Position numbers and translations under genes: made by a program. Below are positions 39,420 through 48,996 of a stretch of 64,000 nt of DNA, in pieces. The stretch comes from Asparagopsis taxiformis (Eukaryota; Rhodophyta; Florideophyceae; Bonnemaisoniales; Bonnemaisoniaceae). The stretch is from NCBI GenBank assembly GCA_030407315.1, contig JALQPE010000317.1:62001-126000 (forward strand), read 5' to 3'. A model generated the notes under the pieces. The model was not told where the DNA came from. It made no database searches and worked only from the letters and a program-made list of their open reading frames with translations. Position 1 is the first letter of the stretch, and each line of letters starts with the position of its first letter.

Positions 39420-39929
39420 TTACTTTCCACGCCTCCCTCCACGACTATTCAAGAACCGCAACTTGTCCAGAGAAAGCCCTCTCCAAGCCCAATGACCCTG
39501 GCAGGCATTCAATACAGCCCGCCCCGGTAACCAATGGCTCGCTCTGCTGATGAGATGCGGGCTATCCAAATTTATCATGTAACTATAGCCGCGTCTCAAT
39601 CGAACGCCGCAATAATCCGGGTTTGCAAAGGCCTGAACAGTAATTATGGACCGTCTTCTCGGCCCCTTGAGCCGTCTTTGGACTAACAACCGGTACAGTC
39701 TGATCGCTTTGCGACGATCAAAGTGATTTGGACAAAAGCGGCACGATTCGTACACATGAAGCACAAGTACACGAAGGACTGAATGGGCACGATAAAAGCG
39801 TGACTCAAAACTCATTGACGGGCATTTGCACATGCGAGCTACTGGGCTCAGCGACAGCGACGTGTTGTTTGGTAGGCTTGCAGACGTGCATAACGCGACG
39901 GAGAGCAGGATGAGTACCAATTTGTTCAT
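39420..39929 (-). CDS. Secreted TIMP/netrin-like (NTR) domain protein
   Basis: 169 aa from ATG 39929. A clear signal peptide (MNKLVLILLSVALCTSA) precedes a mature chain with the cysteine pattern of TIMP/NTR domains: an N-terminal Cys-x-Cys (34, 36), YCG (Cys107) and AC-QGHWAW (Cys143). In TIMPs Cys1 pairs with Cys70 and Cys3 with Cys99, which maps onto 34-107 and 36-143 here. An extra pair, Cys63/Cys66, is also present. FESRFYRAHSVLRVLVL after CxC and WAWRGLSLDKLRF near the end fit the OB-fold core. The tail is basic. Role may be extracellular protease inhibition or wall/matrix binding. In TIMPs the Cys1 amino group binds the metalloprotease zinc; here ~15 residues separate the predicted cleavage site from CxC, so true TIMP inhibition is uncertain. 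Confidence 0.65.
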   Translation of the reverse strand: MNKLVLILLSVALCTSASLPNNTSLSLSPVARMCKCPSMSFESRFYRAHSVLRVLVLHVYESCRFCPNHFDRRKAIRLYRLLVQRRLKGPRRRSIITVQAFANPDYCGVRLRRGYSYMINLDSPHLISRASHWLPGRAVLNACQGHWAWRGLSLDKLRFLNSRGGRRGK

Positions 39930-41523
39930 GTTGCGTCTGGGAAGTGGATGCAGACTCTTCGGTCAGGGCGCTAAAGCTTCATGTCAGAGCGAGGCTATTC
40001 TTTTTTAGTGCGCACACAGACGAGGCGGCGTATGACTGGTGCTGTGTGCAATGTGCCGTTTTCAGGGTGGAATTGGCGAATTATGTCGGGCGGGTATAGT
40101 GATGAGCGCGAGCGACGGCGGAGAACCCGAAATGGACGCGACAGATGAAGAACTGAATGAATGTTGACTGAAGACTAGTAGGACGAAGACTGATGCGTTA
40201 TGAGGTAGCACATGGCTCGGCAGTGCAGCGGAGCACAGAACAGAAGAGACTGAAGGTGGGTACACGGACGTGATATGGGGTGGTTTTTGACAGCAAAGGC
40301 TCGCAAGTCGGATGTTTTGCAGTGTATAGATGTTGGAGGAAAGTGATTACATGTTAGGTTGCGTTCCAGCTTGCGGGGGTACGACAGTTGGATTCGGAGT
40401 GGAGTGTTGGGTTTTCATGGGAGAGGCAGTGATTTTCACTGAACGGCGCCATGGATGGATTACGGGCCAGACGGACAGGAAGGGGCTAAAAATCGGGAGG
40501 TATGGGGTCGATGAGTGGCTAAGGACGCTGTGATGGAAGCATTCAAGGCAGTGGGAAGCGGATTACAGACAATGTAGACGGTGGACGTACGTGTCTGATG
40601 CGCAAAATGGCATAGACGCATTTGGGTGTCGAATCACATATGAAGCGATGTGTATGTTGCATGCAGCATTGGCATGATGGTGTGCGCGAACGGAAGCGGG
40701 GGCAATTTAGCATTGGTCTCTACGCGTTGCGTTGTGTGTTATATCGAAATGTTAATTCTGACCAAGCAATTGGTCGGCGGGGGCGCTGGTCGATTAAGAG
40801 GCACTACGACATGCTACGATCACGAGGGCGTCAAGAGTTGAAACGCTCGCTGTACGTCATGTCATCAGCGAGGGTGAAGATGGACGGATTGGATTGCGGA
40901 CGGTCATCTGTACAGCGGGAGAATTTGACTGATTGTTGCAATCGGTTTTATTGGGCGAACGACAATAGATAGCTTGTTGAAGCAAAAAAATAGTCAGGTT
41001 TTGCACGACGGAGCAATTGTGTTGCCGCGCTCGCTCGACGCAGCACTCGGCACTGCTGTCGAGTACTATTCGATTTACTTACAGCATGGCAAAAAGAAAC
41101 AAGATGAGAGTCGTTGTTGTTGCTTCGAACCGCGGCGGCTGCACAGGTCGGTGCGATTTCCATTTGCGCGGCGGCAGCAGGATTGATTTGGAGCAATTGG
41201 ACTTGTTGATCTCTGCGGTGACACGTGTAGTCCATCGATGGTCCACCAATTCTCTATTTTCAGATACGGCAACCTGCAAGCAAGCAAACAAGCAAGTTAC
41301 AAAACTGTTATATACAACAAACACTCAACTGAACATTACGGGCCAAAGGTACACATCAGTCGTCAATCATGGCCCGCTTATAATGCGAAAATCTCTTAAA
41401 TAATGGCTTTAAAATTTGCACCCAAGTGCACAAATTGGTTACACCAACCTTCGCTCACTTCTCCCAATATACATACATGTATTGAGTCGCATCTCCCGAA
41501 ACCAGCCATCCCACATCCGCACG
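39930..41523. other. Gene-poor intergenic region
   Basis: 1.6 kb upstream of both the TIMP-like (minus) and DUF442 (plus) genes. No supported coding frame. TTATATAC near 41308 and TTATAATG near 41378 are possible TATA elements for the DUF442 gene. Confidence 0.45.
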
Positions 41524-42000
41524 ATGACTACCACTGCTGCCGCCGTTACCGCTGCTGCTGCTGCCGCCGCCGCTGCCGCCGCCGCGCCAAATATCACCAA
41601 AATCACCGCTGATCTTCTCGCAACTGGTCAGCTGCAGCAACTGCCGCCAGGTACAGCCGCTTGCATCTATCTCCGACCGTTCTCGGAGCCCGGTTCGACT
41701 GTTGAACAACGCCGTTTGCAATGCGAACAATCACAAGTGCAGTTCTTTCATATACCATTCATTCCAGCCCAAGCTAACCAACACTTGGCTGACCAAATCG
41801 TGCAGGCTGTTTCGTCCGCCGACCGCCCGCTCGTCATTGAGTGCGCCTCGGGTAGACGAGCAGGCGCTGCTGCTGCTCTGGCAATGGCCAAACTCAATGG
41901 CACTAATTGGCATACTGTTAAAGAGGACGCCACTCGTTTAAAGCTCGCCTATTTGGAGTCTGACGTGCTTACGTCATGGGTTAGAGAAAATGTTAAATGA
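41524..42000 (+). CDS. DUF442 / Blh N-terminal domain protein (phosphatase-like fold)
   Basis: 158 aa from ATG 41524 (the frame opens at a TTG, 41416). A poly-Ala tract encoded by a GCC/GCT microsatellite (about 41539-41585) follows the start. The rest matches DUF442, the protein-tyrosine-phosphatase-like domain that forms the N-terminal half of bacterial 'beta-lactamase hydrolase-like' proteins (Blh). ITADLLATGQLQQLPPG opens the domain, ACIYLRPFSEPGS follows, and the active-loop signature is ECASGRRAG (C-x4-R, as CxSGTRS in the family). The next gene but convergent, at 42466, encodes ETHE1, the other half of Blh. A role in persulfide or thiol metabolism with ETHE1 is therefore inferred. Confidence 0.7.
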   Translation: MTTTAAAVTAAAAAAAAAAAAPNITKITADLLATGQLQQLPPGTAACIYLRPFSEPGSTVEQRRLQCEQSQVQFFHIPFIPAQANQHLADQIVQAVSSADRPLVIECASGRRAGAAAALAMAKLNGTNWHTVKEDATRLKLAYLESDVLTSWVRENVK

Positions 42001-42465
42001 ATTGAATCAGTCACTGACTTTTCATCATTCGTGCCCACCATGATTATCCCAATGTACTTCTAGTTATTAGTGATGATTACAGCCGCTCACCATGGCTCTT
42101 TCTAAACAACACCTGTGCGGTGTGTGACTAATTGGCAGCTCGTGCGTACTTATGAGCATCCAGAAATTTGCTGTTGGTTCAGCGGTGCACGTTTATAAGT
42201 ACCAGTCCTTCATTTTCATCCATCCAAATACGCAGTTGCACCCCACCGTCGTCTCGCGACAAAGTAACTGACACAAAACGTTTGAATCCACCCATGCAAG
42301 CGTTGACTGTTCTTAATTTATCTCCAACTGTCTGTTGGTATGGCGTAGGGTTTGGGCCGCACGGCAATGCGTGCATCACAGCAGAGTGTCTGTACACAGT
42401 GGAACTGTTACACGATGTGCTCAAATATTGGGTGATTAGTTTATGTCATACGACTTATGTTACTT
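42001..42465. other. Convergent gap between DUF442 and ETHE1 genes
   Basis: 465 bp. A minus-strand frame at 42179-42376 (65 aa from ATG, containing GGFKRFVSVTLSRDDGGVQL) looks somewhat protein-like but has no recognised family and is not called as a gene. Confidence 0.35.
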
Positions 42466-43233
42466 TCAATACTCCATAGGCGGAATACCACAATTGATGT
42501 TCGCTGGAACGGCTGTATCTATCATTTTTGGATAGGCAAGTTTCAAATTCGCCATGATGTACGTGAATTCTTTCAATGTCTTATCCTTTCCAAGTCTTGG
42601 ATTCAATTCCTTTTCCTCGCCAATAGTTGACACTGTCATACCCCGATAATCGTGTCCGGGGTACACAAGTGTTGCGGACGGCAATGTGAACAATCGTTCT
42701 CTAACACTACGAAACAATTTTTCCGAGTCACCGCCCTGGAAGTCTGTCCGGCCGCATCCGCGCACGAGCAGTGTATCACCTGAGAATATCATAGTCGGCA
42801 GCGAGGCGTCTCGTTCGGAAAGGCAACGCAAATGGTATGTAACGCAGCCCTGTGTGTGGCCGGGCGTTTCAATGACGTGCAGTTGAAAGGCCTTGCCCAG
42901 AGTCAACTTGTCGCCCGTTTTCACCAGCACGTCGGCCTTTGCATTTGCGTTGTGACCAATGACGGAGCGGACGTGCGGGAGACGCTGTTTGATGAGACCG
43001 GTCGCAGAAATATGATCGGCATGCGCATGGGTGTTGAGCGCATGCGTGAGGTTGACGCGATGGTCGGCGACTAGCTTAAGGTCGCGGTCGATGAGCGCGT
43101 CCACAGGATCGATAAGGACGGCTGCACGAGTGGTTTTGTCGGCGAGAAGATAGGTGTAAGTGCAGGAGGTGCGGTCGAAGAGCTGGCGGAAGAGTAGATT
43201 GGTTAGATTTGGGGTTCGGTGCTTGGAGGACAT
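42466..43233 (-). CDS. ETHE1: Persulfide dioxygenase ETHE1
   Basis: 255 aa from ATG 43233. Fe(II) metallo-beta-lactamase-fold enzyme that oxidises glutathione persulfide to sulfite and GSH in sulfide detoxification, usually in mitochondria. Metal motifs: THAHADH (His69, His71, Asp73, His74), ETPGHTQGC and YPGHDYRG. ETHE1-specific features are FSGDTLLVRGCGRTDFQGGD and the C-terminal NPRLGKDKTLKEF, IMANLKLAYPKMIDTAVPAN. These distinguish it from glyoxalase II. The N-terminus is basic with few acids (MSSKHRTPNLTNLLFRQLF) and may target mitochondria. The DUF442 gene lies tail-to-tail with it. Confidence 0.94.
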   Translation of the reverse strand: MSSKHRTPNLTNLLFRQLFDRTSCTYTYLLADKTTRAAVLIDPVDALIDRDLKLVADHRVNLTHALNTHAHADHISATGLIKQRLPHVRSVIGHNANAKADVLVKTGDKLTLGKAFQLHVIETPGHTQGCVTYHLRCLSERDASLPTMIFSGDTLLVRGCGRTDFQGGDSEKLFRSVRERLFTLPSATLVYPGHDYRGMTVSTIGEEKELNPRLGKDKTLKEFTYIMANLKLAYPKMIDTAVPANINCGIPPMEY

Positions 43234-43815
43234 TGTGTATGGTAGGGTTGAGAAAGTCGTGGTAAGACGGATGGTTGTTTGGGGAGGGAGTGGAGAGGTC
43301 AGGGTTGCATTTTAAGTAGAGTGGTCTAGATTGAAGGAGAGAGGAGGTGTGGAAGATGGTCGTTTTGTGCTTGTTGTAACTGAACTGCACAATTGTTTCT
43401 GACGAGTGTTTTTAGGTTTCACATTGTAAGTGCATAGCGGATACAGTGCGCGCACGATAGTTACACTCTCGAATCTTATTTTAGGTTTCCCTCGACGAAA
43501 CAACCAATTGTACTGCCTCCCCAGCTTTCCACGTGCCCCAATTACATTGCATTGTCATTGGTAACATCCAACCATGTACACACGCTGTAACTCTTCAAAT
43601 ATTTATCACTTTTCATTGCTGTCCTCCTCGTTTCCTCACACATTTCTTGTCCTCTCGTACCTTCTCCATGTTGTAACACACTCACGTATAATCACATTCC
43701 ATCAGCCCCACTCCTTCTCAATCACACTCCAATCAATGGGCTGGTACGAATAGTGTAAACCCCCCTGCCTCCGTCGAGCTCATGATTCTTTCACGCACAC
43801 GAGCGTCGCGTCACA
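43234..43815. other. Divergent promoter, ETHE1 / secreted protein
   Basis: 582 bp between head-to-head genes. Pyrimidine-rich toward the secreted-protein gene (43621-43740). No supported frame or TATA box. Confidence 0.45.
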
Positions 43816-45113
43816 ATGCCGTTCGCCCTCTATCTTTTTGCTCTTGTTCTCTGCGTAGGCGTTACACATTCCTGTACAACCATGCAACAGTCGCTTGAAA
43901 GCTCGTTTTATGCTCACGTCGAGCTCATTCGAAGAGGCCTTCCCACTCTCGTCGTTCAGGCAGAGTACGTGTGGGCGATGAACACGCTCCCACGCATCTA
44001 CAGCAGGTTCAGGTCCAGATCATCATTATCCTTCTGCAGGTCGGACTATGCTTGGGGAAGGCTCTTTGATCACAAGGATCGCTCATGGTATAGCATGGAC
44101 TACATGCGCAATCTGAGGGTGATTAAGCCCAACATTAATTTCTCTCCGATGATGAAGATGAGTACCCGTCCATTCCCCCCATGAACTCGGATCAACAGTC
44201 TCTTGTAGATTCGATGTGGCAGACACATCTGCAAAAGTTCCAAAGAACTCCTCGGGGATATTACAATAGGGACGATCTGCCCTTCCCAACCAATGTCGCC
44301 ATTCTATATGATCCATATCAAGACGCTGCATGCGATGAATACAATAAATTCGGCTCAGTGAACGGCTCTGGTACAATGCAAGCGGACGAATACATTGTGT
44401 TGCTCATTGCTCAATGCATCAGACTACACAACATGGACCCTAGCGCATCTTCATTGGCGCGCATCATACCGATGTTGAGACATTTCGTCGCCTATACTTT
44501 CAATGGAGTGCGCTGTTTACTCAGTGAATCGATAGGCATTCCATTGTCGCTTCAACGTGCCTATGGGAGTAACGTTGCTAGTATTCTCGGCGCTATTTCC
44601 TCTCCAAGGTCTGTGCCGCACATTTCGACTAGTGCAGTGAAGTATACTTTCAAGAATGAGATCGCCGATATAACATCGTACACGTCCTGGGGAAATCTGG
44701 AATACTCCATATTGTCACCAATCTATGACATTCCGCAAATTGTAGATGTGACCAATATCCTGTTCGACAATTATATGTACCAACGTTTACTAAGTTATTC
44801 GTCCAGAATGGTGGTGACGACATCGCAGAGGAACGACAATGGCGATGACGTTACGTGCAACAGCGGATTCGTACCGGTTGATAGGAATATAACATTTGAA
44901 AACCCCGAGGAGGAATGCTGTGCGCAACTGTGCCTATCGTGGATAACGGCTCTACACGCCACAAGAATATCAATGTATGCGTGCTGTGAGAGATGCAACC
45001 AAGCGTCATGTCCAAGCGGCTCAATTGTTGTTGATATCGTCAATTGGATAAGTACGACTTTCCAGGTGCCATCGTACGGCGACATGGATAACCAGACAAT
45101 TGTAATGATATAA
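43816..45113 (+). CDS. Secreted cysteine-containing protein of unknown function, with apparent frame break
   Basis: Starts at ATG 43816 with a signal peptide (MPFALYLFALVLCVGVTHS) followed at once by Cys. The first frame ends at 44184. The second frame is protein-like from about 44139 (FLSDDEDEYPSIPP, then MNSDQQSLVDSMW) and runs to 45113. Acidic, ordered sequence upstream of the ATG at 44181 and a missing base in the TTT run at 44139-44141 indicate one gene with a -1 shift, about 432 aa in all. The C-terminal part has a CC-x3-C / CC-x2-C cluster (EECCAQLC, CCERCNQASC). I recognise no domain. Alternatives: two genes, the second starting at 44181, or a recent pseudogene. Confidence 0.6.
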
Positions 45114-45322
45114 AGTAAACATGAGTTGACGTCAGATATGGGCGCCTGTACTGTACCTTGAGTGTATAATATGAAAAATGGAATTTTAATTCATGCTCCT
45201 CGGCGTCACTTCCGAAGTTTCCAGTTGACACGCTCTGACACCGTCATCGACTATTCTCTCCTTCATTCCCTACTACGATCATTTTCAACGTTTGGTCCCA
45301 TCCTGCCCCGCTCCGCCCTGCA

Positions 45323-47524
45323 ATGCGATACGCTCACATCCTTCCAAAATACGAACCATCCTCTCCACATCATGCTGCGAACACGACTCCTCGGCGTTTC
45401 ATGAACAAGCAAACCACAACATTCGCACTTGATATCCGCCGCACATTGCTCTCACTTCGCCCATCCCATTGTGTTCTAGTTCTAATAGCAGCTCCTTTCT
45501 TCCTCGCTCTTTATCTTCTATCCGCCAACCCACGCCAACACGCTTCCGTTCAACAAGTCCCGTCAGCAGCACCGAGTTCTTTCGACCAATTTAGTTATAG
45601 TAACATACGCAATAGCGTTACGCAACCACCCCCTGTCAAGCGCCCCATCTCTATTGACGACTATTATGAATTTCTCGACAAGCGACGGCGTGATTATCTT
45701 ACCCATAACCAATCTCAATCGCATCCCCAATTACCCGTCTCGCTCATCGCCGCCTGCATGGACCGAAATGAGATATTAAGTGCATCACTGTCCTCATGGG
45801 CACAAATCCCCAACCTGCATCAAATCGTTATCGTAGACTGGGCATCAAATCAAGCGTGTGCAAGCTTGCCGCAATTACAACATATGCTGCAGACAGGCAA
45901 TGTATCACTTATCCATGTCCAGAACACGCAACAGTGGGCACTATCACGCGCATATAATCTTGCAGCGAGCTTTGCGACAGGCGACTATCTTCTCAAGGTA
46001 GATTGCGATACGACGCTCAACTCCAATTTTCTCGCCACCCACCCTCTGCCCCGACCCGGTCACTATTACACCGTTGCATGGGGTACAGAGCGTAACACAA
46101 ATGAAGAAAAACTTCGCGGTGTTTGGATGGCTTCTAGGGAGGATTTTGCGAGCATAGGTGGCTATGATGAGCGAATTGTGGAATACGGCTTTGAGGACAC
46201 CGATCTCTACAATCGCTTCAATACCCTCGCTTCACTTAAACCCGTTAATTTCAATCTCGACACCATGCGTCACAATGTGGCTGGACATCTCATATGGGCC
46301 CGCGATGAAGCAAAAGCGCGCTCCCAAAAGCTTTCAACTAGAATGAATCGCGCTGTGATCGAGAAAGGAAAGAAATGGTTGGATGCAATCCAGGAAGGAC
46401 TCGTCACCAAGTACAAGTTTCAACTGGACGAAAAGACAGCGGTTGTATATGCCAATATTACAAACGATGTTCCGAACGGTTTGGAAATATTGACTGATGA
46501 GCAGCGAGGCGTTGTGCGTGTGGAAGTCCTAGACAAAACACTCCATGATGAACACAAAGTTCCATGGGACATTCTACCAGACCTCTCTGTGGGTGACTTG
46601 GAATTTCTCGCACAGTTTCTCGGCAGAAACCCGGAAGCTCGCTTGCTTGTAGTAGCTCTCAACGGTCCAGACATTCTAGCCAACATATTCAATCTTGTGT
46701 CCGCTTTGCAACTCGGCATGACACTTGGGAGGCCAGTGGTAGCAATATGGGACCCGCAAAATGGGCCAACCATAGATCAGTCAAAAGGAACCGTCATAGA
46801 GCAATTGTTGGATCTAGAAGCGACAAACGTGCTGCTAGAACAGGCAGCAAATACATCGGTGACATCTGAATTCAATTTGGAAGCAACGCGCTTGATCAGC
46901 ACGAAGCGATGGCCATGTGTAGAAGAATTGAGCGAATGTGCAAGGAAGTACGACAATGCGTATTCAAGTTTCTCAGAAATTACTATGCGCACTGCGCGCA
47001 TTTATGACGAAACCAATCCTGTACCATTGAGCATTTTGAAGCACGGGTTCTTGCGGCTCTCAGATAAGACCAAGATCGGAAACGTGGCGACACGTGCGCA
47101 AGTCTTCAAAGCGCTCGTGCCGTCGCGTATGGTGCGCATGGCACAGCAGGAATTTGCCACCGATGTCCGCGTAGCAGTTGTCATGGGTGAGACAGCTATG
47201 CAGGATATGGACTCGTTTGAGGGCAATTTACTGTCGATTCATAAGGATTCGATACGCAGCGAGAAGGACAAGCTAGCTATTGTCGGCAACGGTCATAGTG
47301 TATTGCGACGCCGATTACAGGGGAAGGAGCAGGCTCGCGGGTTTTGTGTGGGTAGTTTCTGCACCATCGAACAGATGGCACGCGAGTTTGCAAACGTTTT
47401 GGCTGTCTGTAAGGCGAAAGACGTGTTTCCCAGAGATTCCGACTGGAATGACGAGACTTGGAGTAGTGGAAGTGATTTGGTTGAGATGATGGTGGCCGAC
47501 TTGAGGCAGCTACACAAGCAATGA
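45323..47524 (+). CDS. Type II membrane glycosyltransferase with two catalytic-like domains
   Basis: 733 aa, Golgi-type topology: short cytosolic tail, one membrane anchor (about 49-67), stem, then a GT2-like domain (about 137-375). The GT2 part has LIAACMDRNE, IVDWAS, the metal-binding DCD (227-229) and GGYDERIVEYGFEDTDLYNR, the acceptor-side block seen in galactosyl/GalNAc transferases. Residues ~390-733 form a second region around NIFNLVSALQLGMTLGRPVV followed by AIWDPQNGP, which resembles the start of GT-B fucosyltransferase-like folds (a surface 'LxxALxLGxxLGRPVV' block). Likely makes cell-wall or glycoprotein glycans; a role in algal galactan synthesis is a guess. First ATG 45323; Met27 is an alternative start. 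A TATA-like TATAATATG lies at about 45166. Confidence 0.78.
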   Translation: MRYAHILPKYEPSSPHHAANTTPRRFMNKQTTTFALDIRRTLLSLRPSHCVLVLIAAPFFLALYLLSANPRQHASVQQVPSAAPSSFDQFSYSNIRNSVTQPPPVKRPISIDDYYEFLDKRRRDYLTHNQSQSHPQLPVSLIAACMDRNEILSASLSSWAQIPNLHQIVIVDWASNQACASLPQLQHMLQTGNVSLIHVQNTQQWALSRAYNLAASFATGDYLLKVDCDTTLNSNFLATHPLPRPGHYYTVAWGTERNTNEEKLRGVWMASREDFASIGGYDERIVEYGFEDTDLYNRFNTLASLKPVNFNLDTMRHNVAGHLIWARDEAKARSQKLSTRMNRAVIEKGKKWLDAIQEGLVTKYKFQLDEKTAVVYANITNDVPNGLEILTDEQRGVVRVEVLDKTLHDEHKVPWDILPDLSVGDLEFLAQFLGRNPEARLLVVALNGPDILANIFNLVSALQLGMTLGRPVVAIWDPQNGPTIDQSKGTVIEQLLDLEATNVLLEQAANTSVTSEFNLEATRLISTKRWPCVEELSECARKYDNAYSSFSEITMRTARIYDETNPVPLSILKHGFLRLSDKTKIGNVATRAQVFKALVPSRMVRMAQQEFATDVRVAVVMGETAMQDMDSFEGNLLSIHKDSIRSEKDKLAIVGNGHSVLRRRLQGKEQARGFCVGSFCTIEQMAREFANVLAVCKAKDVFPRDSDWNDETWSSGSDLVEMMVADLRQLHKQ

Positions 47525-47967
47525 GCCTCAAGTGCACTATCCAGGATGGTATAATTTTTGAGCTATTTTTTTTTCAGCCTTGCGCGTTCGCCGCCAGAAG
47601 CGTGCGGAGTTGTTTCCTCTCGCTGATTTCCAAGCTTGAGATCCACAAACGGTGTCCAATGGTTGATACACAGACATCTTTGCGGCGTCAGCGCCAATTA
47701 AAATGTACGCTTCAATGTGTAACAGGACTCGCAGTCCTGCTATGCTGCTCCCACTGTTCACTACATCTACCTGTAAAACAATGCTGCACAACTCACTGGA
47801 CAAGTGTGCAACTTTATTTCGCCAGTCTGCGGAGAAACCCATTGCCTTCATCATTATGTTAATACCTTTCCGTGCCTCCTCATTCAATCCTGCCTCAGTT
47901 CAACGATAAACAGCATGGAGCAGTCGGCAATATCGCTCCAATGAATCTGAAGAACAGACACACAGGC
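47525..47967. other. Convergent gap, glycosyltransferase / zinc finger
   Basis: 443 bp. A minus-strand frame with ATG at 47854 and end at 47537 (about 105 aa, containing SSELCSIVLQVDVVNSGSSI) has mildly protein-like composition but no family. Not called as a gene. Confidence 0.35.
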
Positions 47968-48996
47968 TTAGAAACTCATCTTAAACCCACACACTCCTGA
48001 AGTATCAGACACACTGTTTTTTTCACTCTCAGTCCTGGATACTTTGCATCTGCTCGCACTGTCAGGATATATCATTTTCAGATCATTCCTCCATGTGTCT
48101 TCTATAATCATCACACAGTCATCACATTCAATGGATTTCACAGCACCCGCAGAGAAGTGAAACGAAATCAAATCCGCTTCTGAAGAAGAACATGAATGAC
48201 TTCTCGCATACTCAAATCTCATGTCAATTCCGTCTGTTACGTTGTGGTTTGGGTCTATCAAAGCCCTTCCACCCATGACGCCCATATCATCTCGAAAGAG
48301 ACAACTATACTCGTGTTCTAGTTGCTGAGATAAAGAGGAAAAAATTTCTGCACATCCAGAAAAGGTACACAGGTACTTGGGGACGCTTTCAGGGTCGGAA
48401 GTCACAGCATAAGTGTTTTCAGAAGTAAACTGAGTCGTATTCGAGACTGTCGCAAACGATTCTTCTCTTGAGCTCAGGAAATACGCAGCCGGTTCCTCTT
48501 CATTTCTTCTCATTGGCTCCAGCCTTTCCTCTTCCTTCAACTCCCGATTCAAGCCGCTTTTTCTTGGAACGATATTCGCAGTGTGCCCCTGTCGAATGGG
48601 AACGGCACTCTTGCTTTTTACCGGAGGGTTTGGAGGATTCAGACAGTAGGAGGAAGAAGACACGTCAGACTTGGAGGCCATTTCCGCCTCGAGATGGCGC
48701 TTGATATGTTGTTTAAAGGAGGATTGCCATCGGAAACGTCTTTGACAACCGTGGAACGTGCACGGGTAAGGAAGTTCTCCACTGTGAACCCTCGAGTGTG
48801 CTTTGAGATTTGATTTCTTACTGAAGGTTTTACCACATCCCTTTATCGTACACTTGCATGGCTGAAGTGATTTGCTTTTCGGTCGTTGTGGCTTGGAAGG
48901 GGCCGCAAGCACTGATAACAATTCAGCGTAATTTGTGACATGTTCAGTGTGTGGCGAAATAGCCCGTGCTGGTCTGATTGTAGCGTTTCTTCTCAT
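47968..48996 (-). CDS. C2H2 zinc-finger protein, two canonical fingers plus a degenerate one
   Basis: 342 aa from ATG 48996 (frame opens at a TTG, 49065). Two adjacent fingers near the N-terminus: CTIKGCGKTFSKKSNLKAH...H and CTFHGCQRRFRWQSSFKQH...H, both C-x4-C-x12-H-x3-H and joined by a near-consensus linker (HSGELPYP). A third, LCTFSGCAEIF...HEYSC, near residue 230 has Cys in place of the final His. The rest is Ser/Glu-rich and probably disordered. Likely a nuclear transcription factor; targets unknown. A TATA-like element in the minus sense lies near 49365. Confidence 0.85.
   Translation of the reverse strand: MRRNATIRPARAISPHTEHVTNYAELLSVLAAPSKPQRPKSKSLQPCKCTIKGCGKTFSKKSNLKAHSRVHSGELPYPCTFHGCQRRFRWQSSFKQHIKRHLEAEMASKSDVSSSSYCLNPPNPPVKSKSAVPIRQGHTANIVPRKSGLNRELKEEERLEPMRRNEEEPAAYFLSSREESFATVSNTTQFTSENTYAVTSDPESVPKYLCTFSGCAEIFSSLSQQLEHEYSCLFRDDMGVMGGRALIDPNHNVTDGIDMRFEYARSHSCSSSEADLISFHFSAGAVKSIECDDCVMIIEDTWRNDLKMIYPDSASRCKVSRTESEKNSVSDTSGVCGFKMSF

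Noticed and set aside
42179..42376. 65-aa minus-strand frame between DUF442 and ETHE1
   Set aside because: Somewhat protein-like but short, no family and no promoter signal. Noted only in the gap entry.
47537..47854. 105-aa minus-strand frame between the glycosyltransferase and zinc-finger genes
   Set aside because: Lies 12 bp from the end of the glycosyltransferase gene, no recognised domain. Insufficient support.
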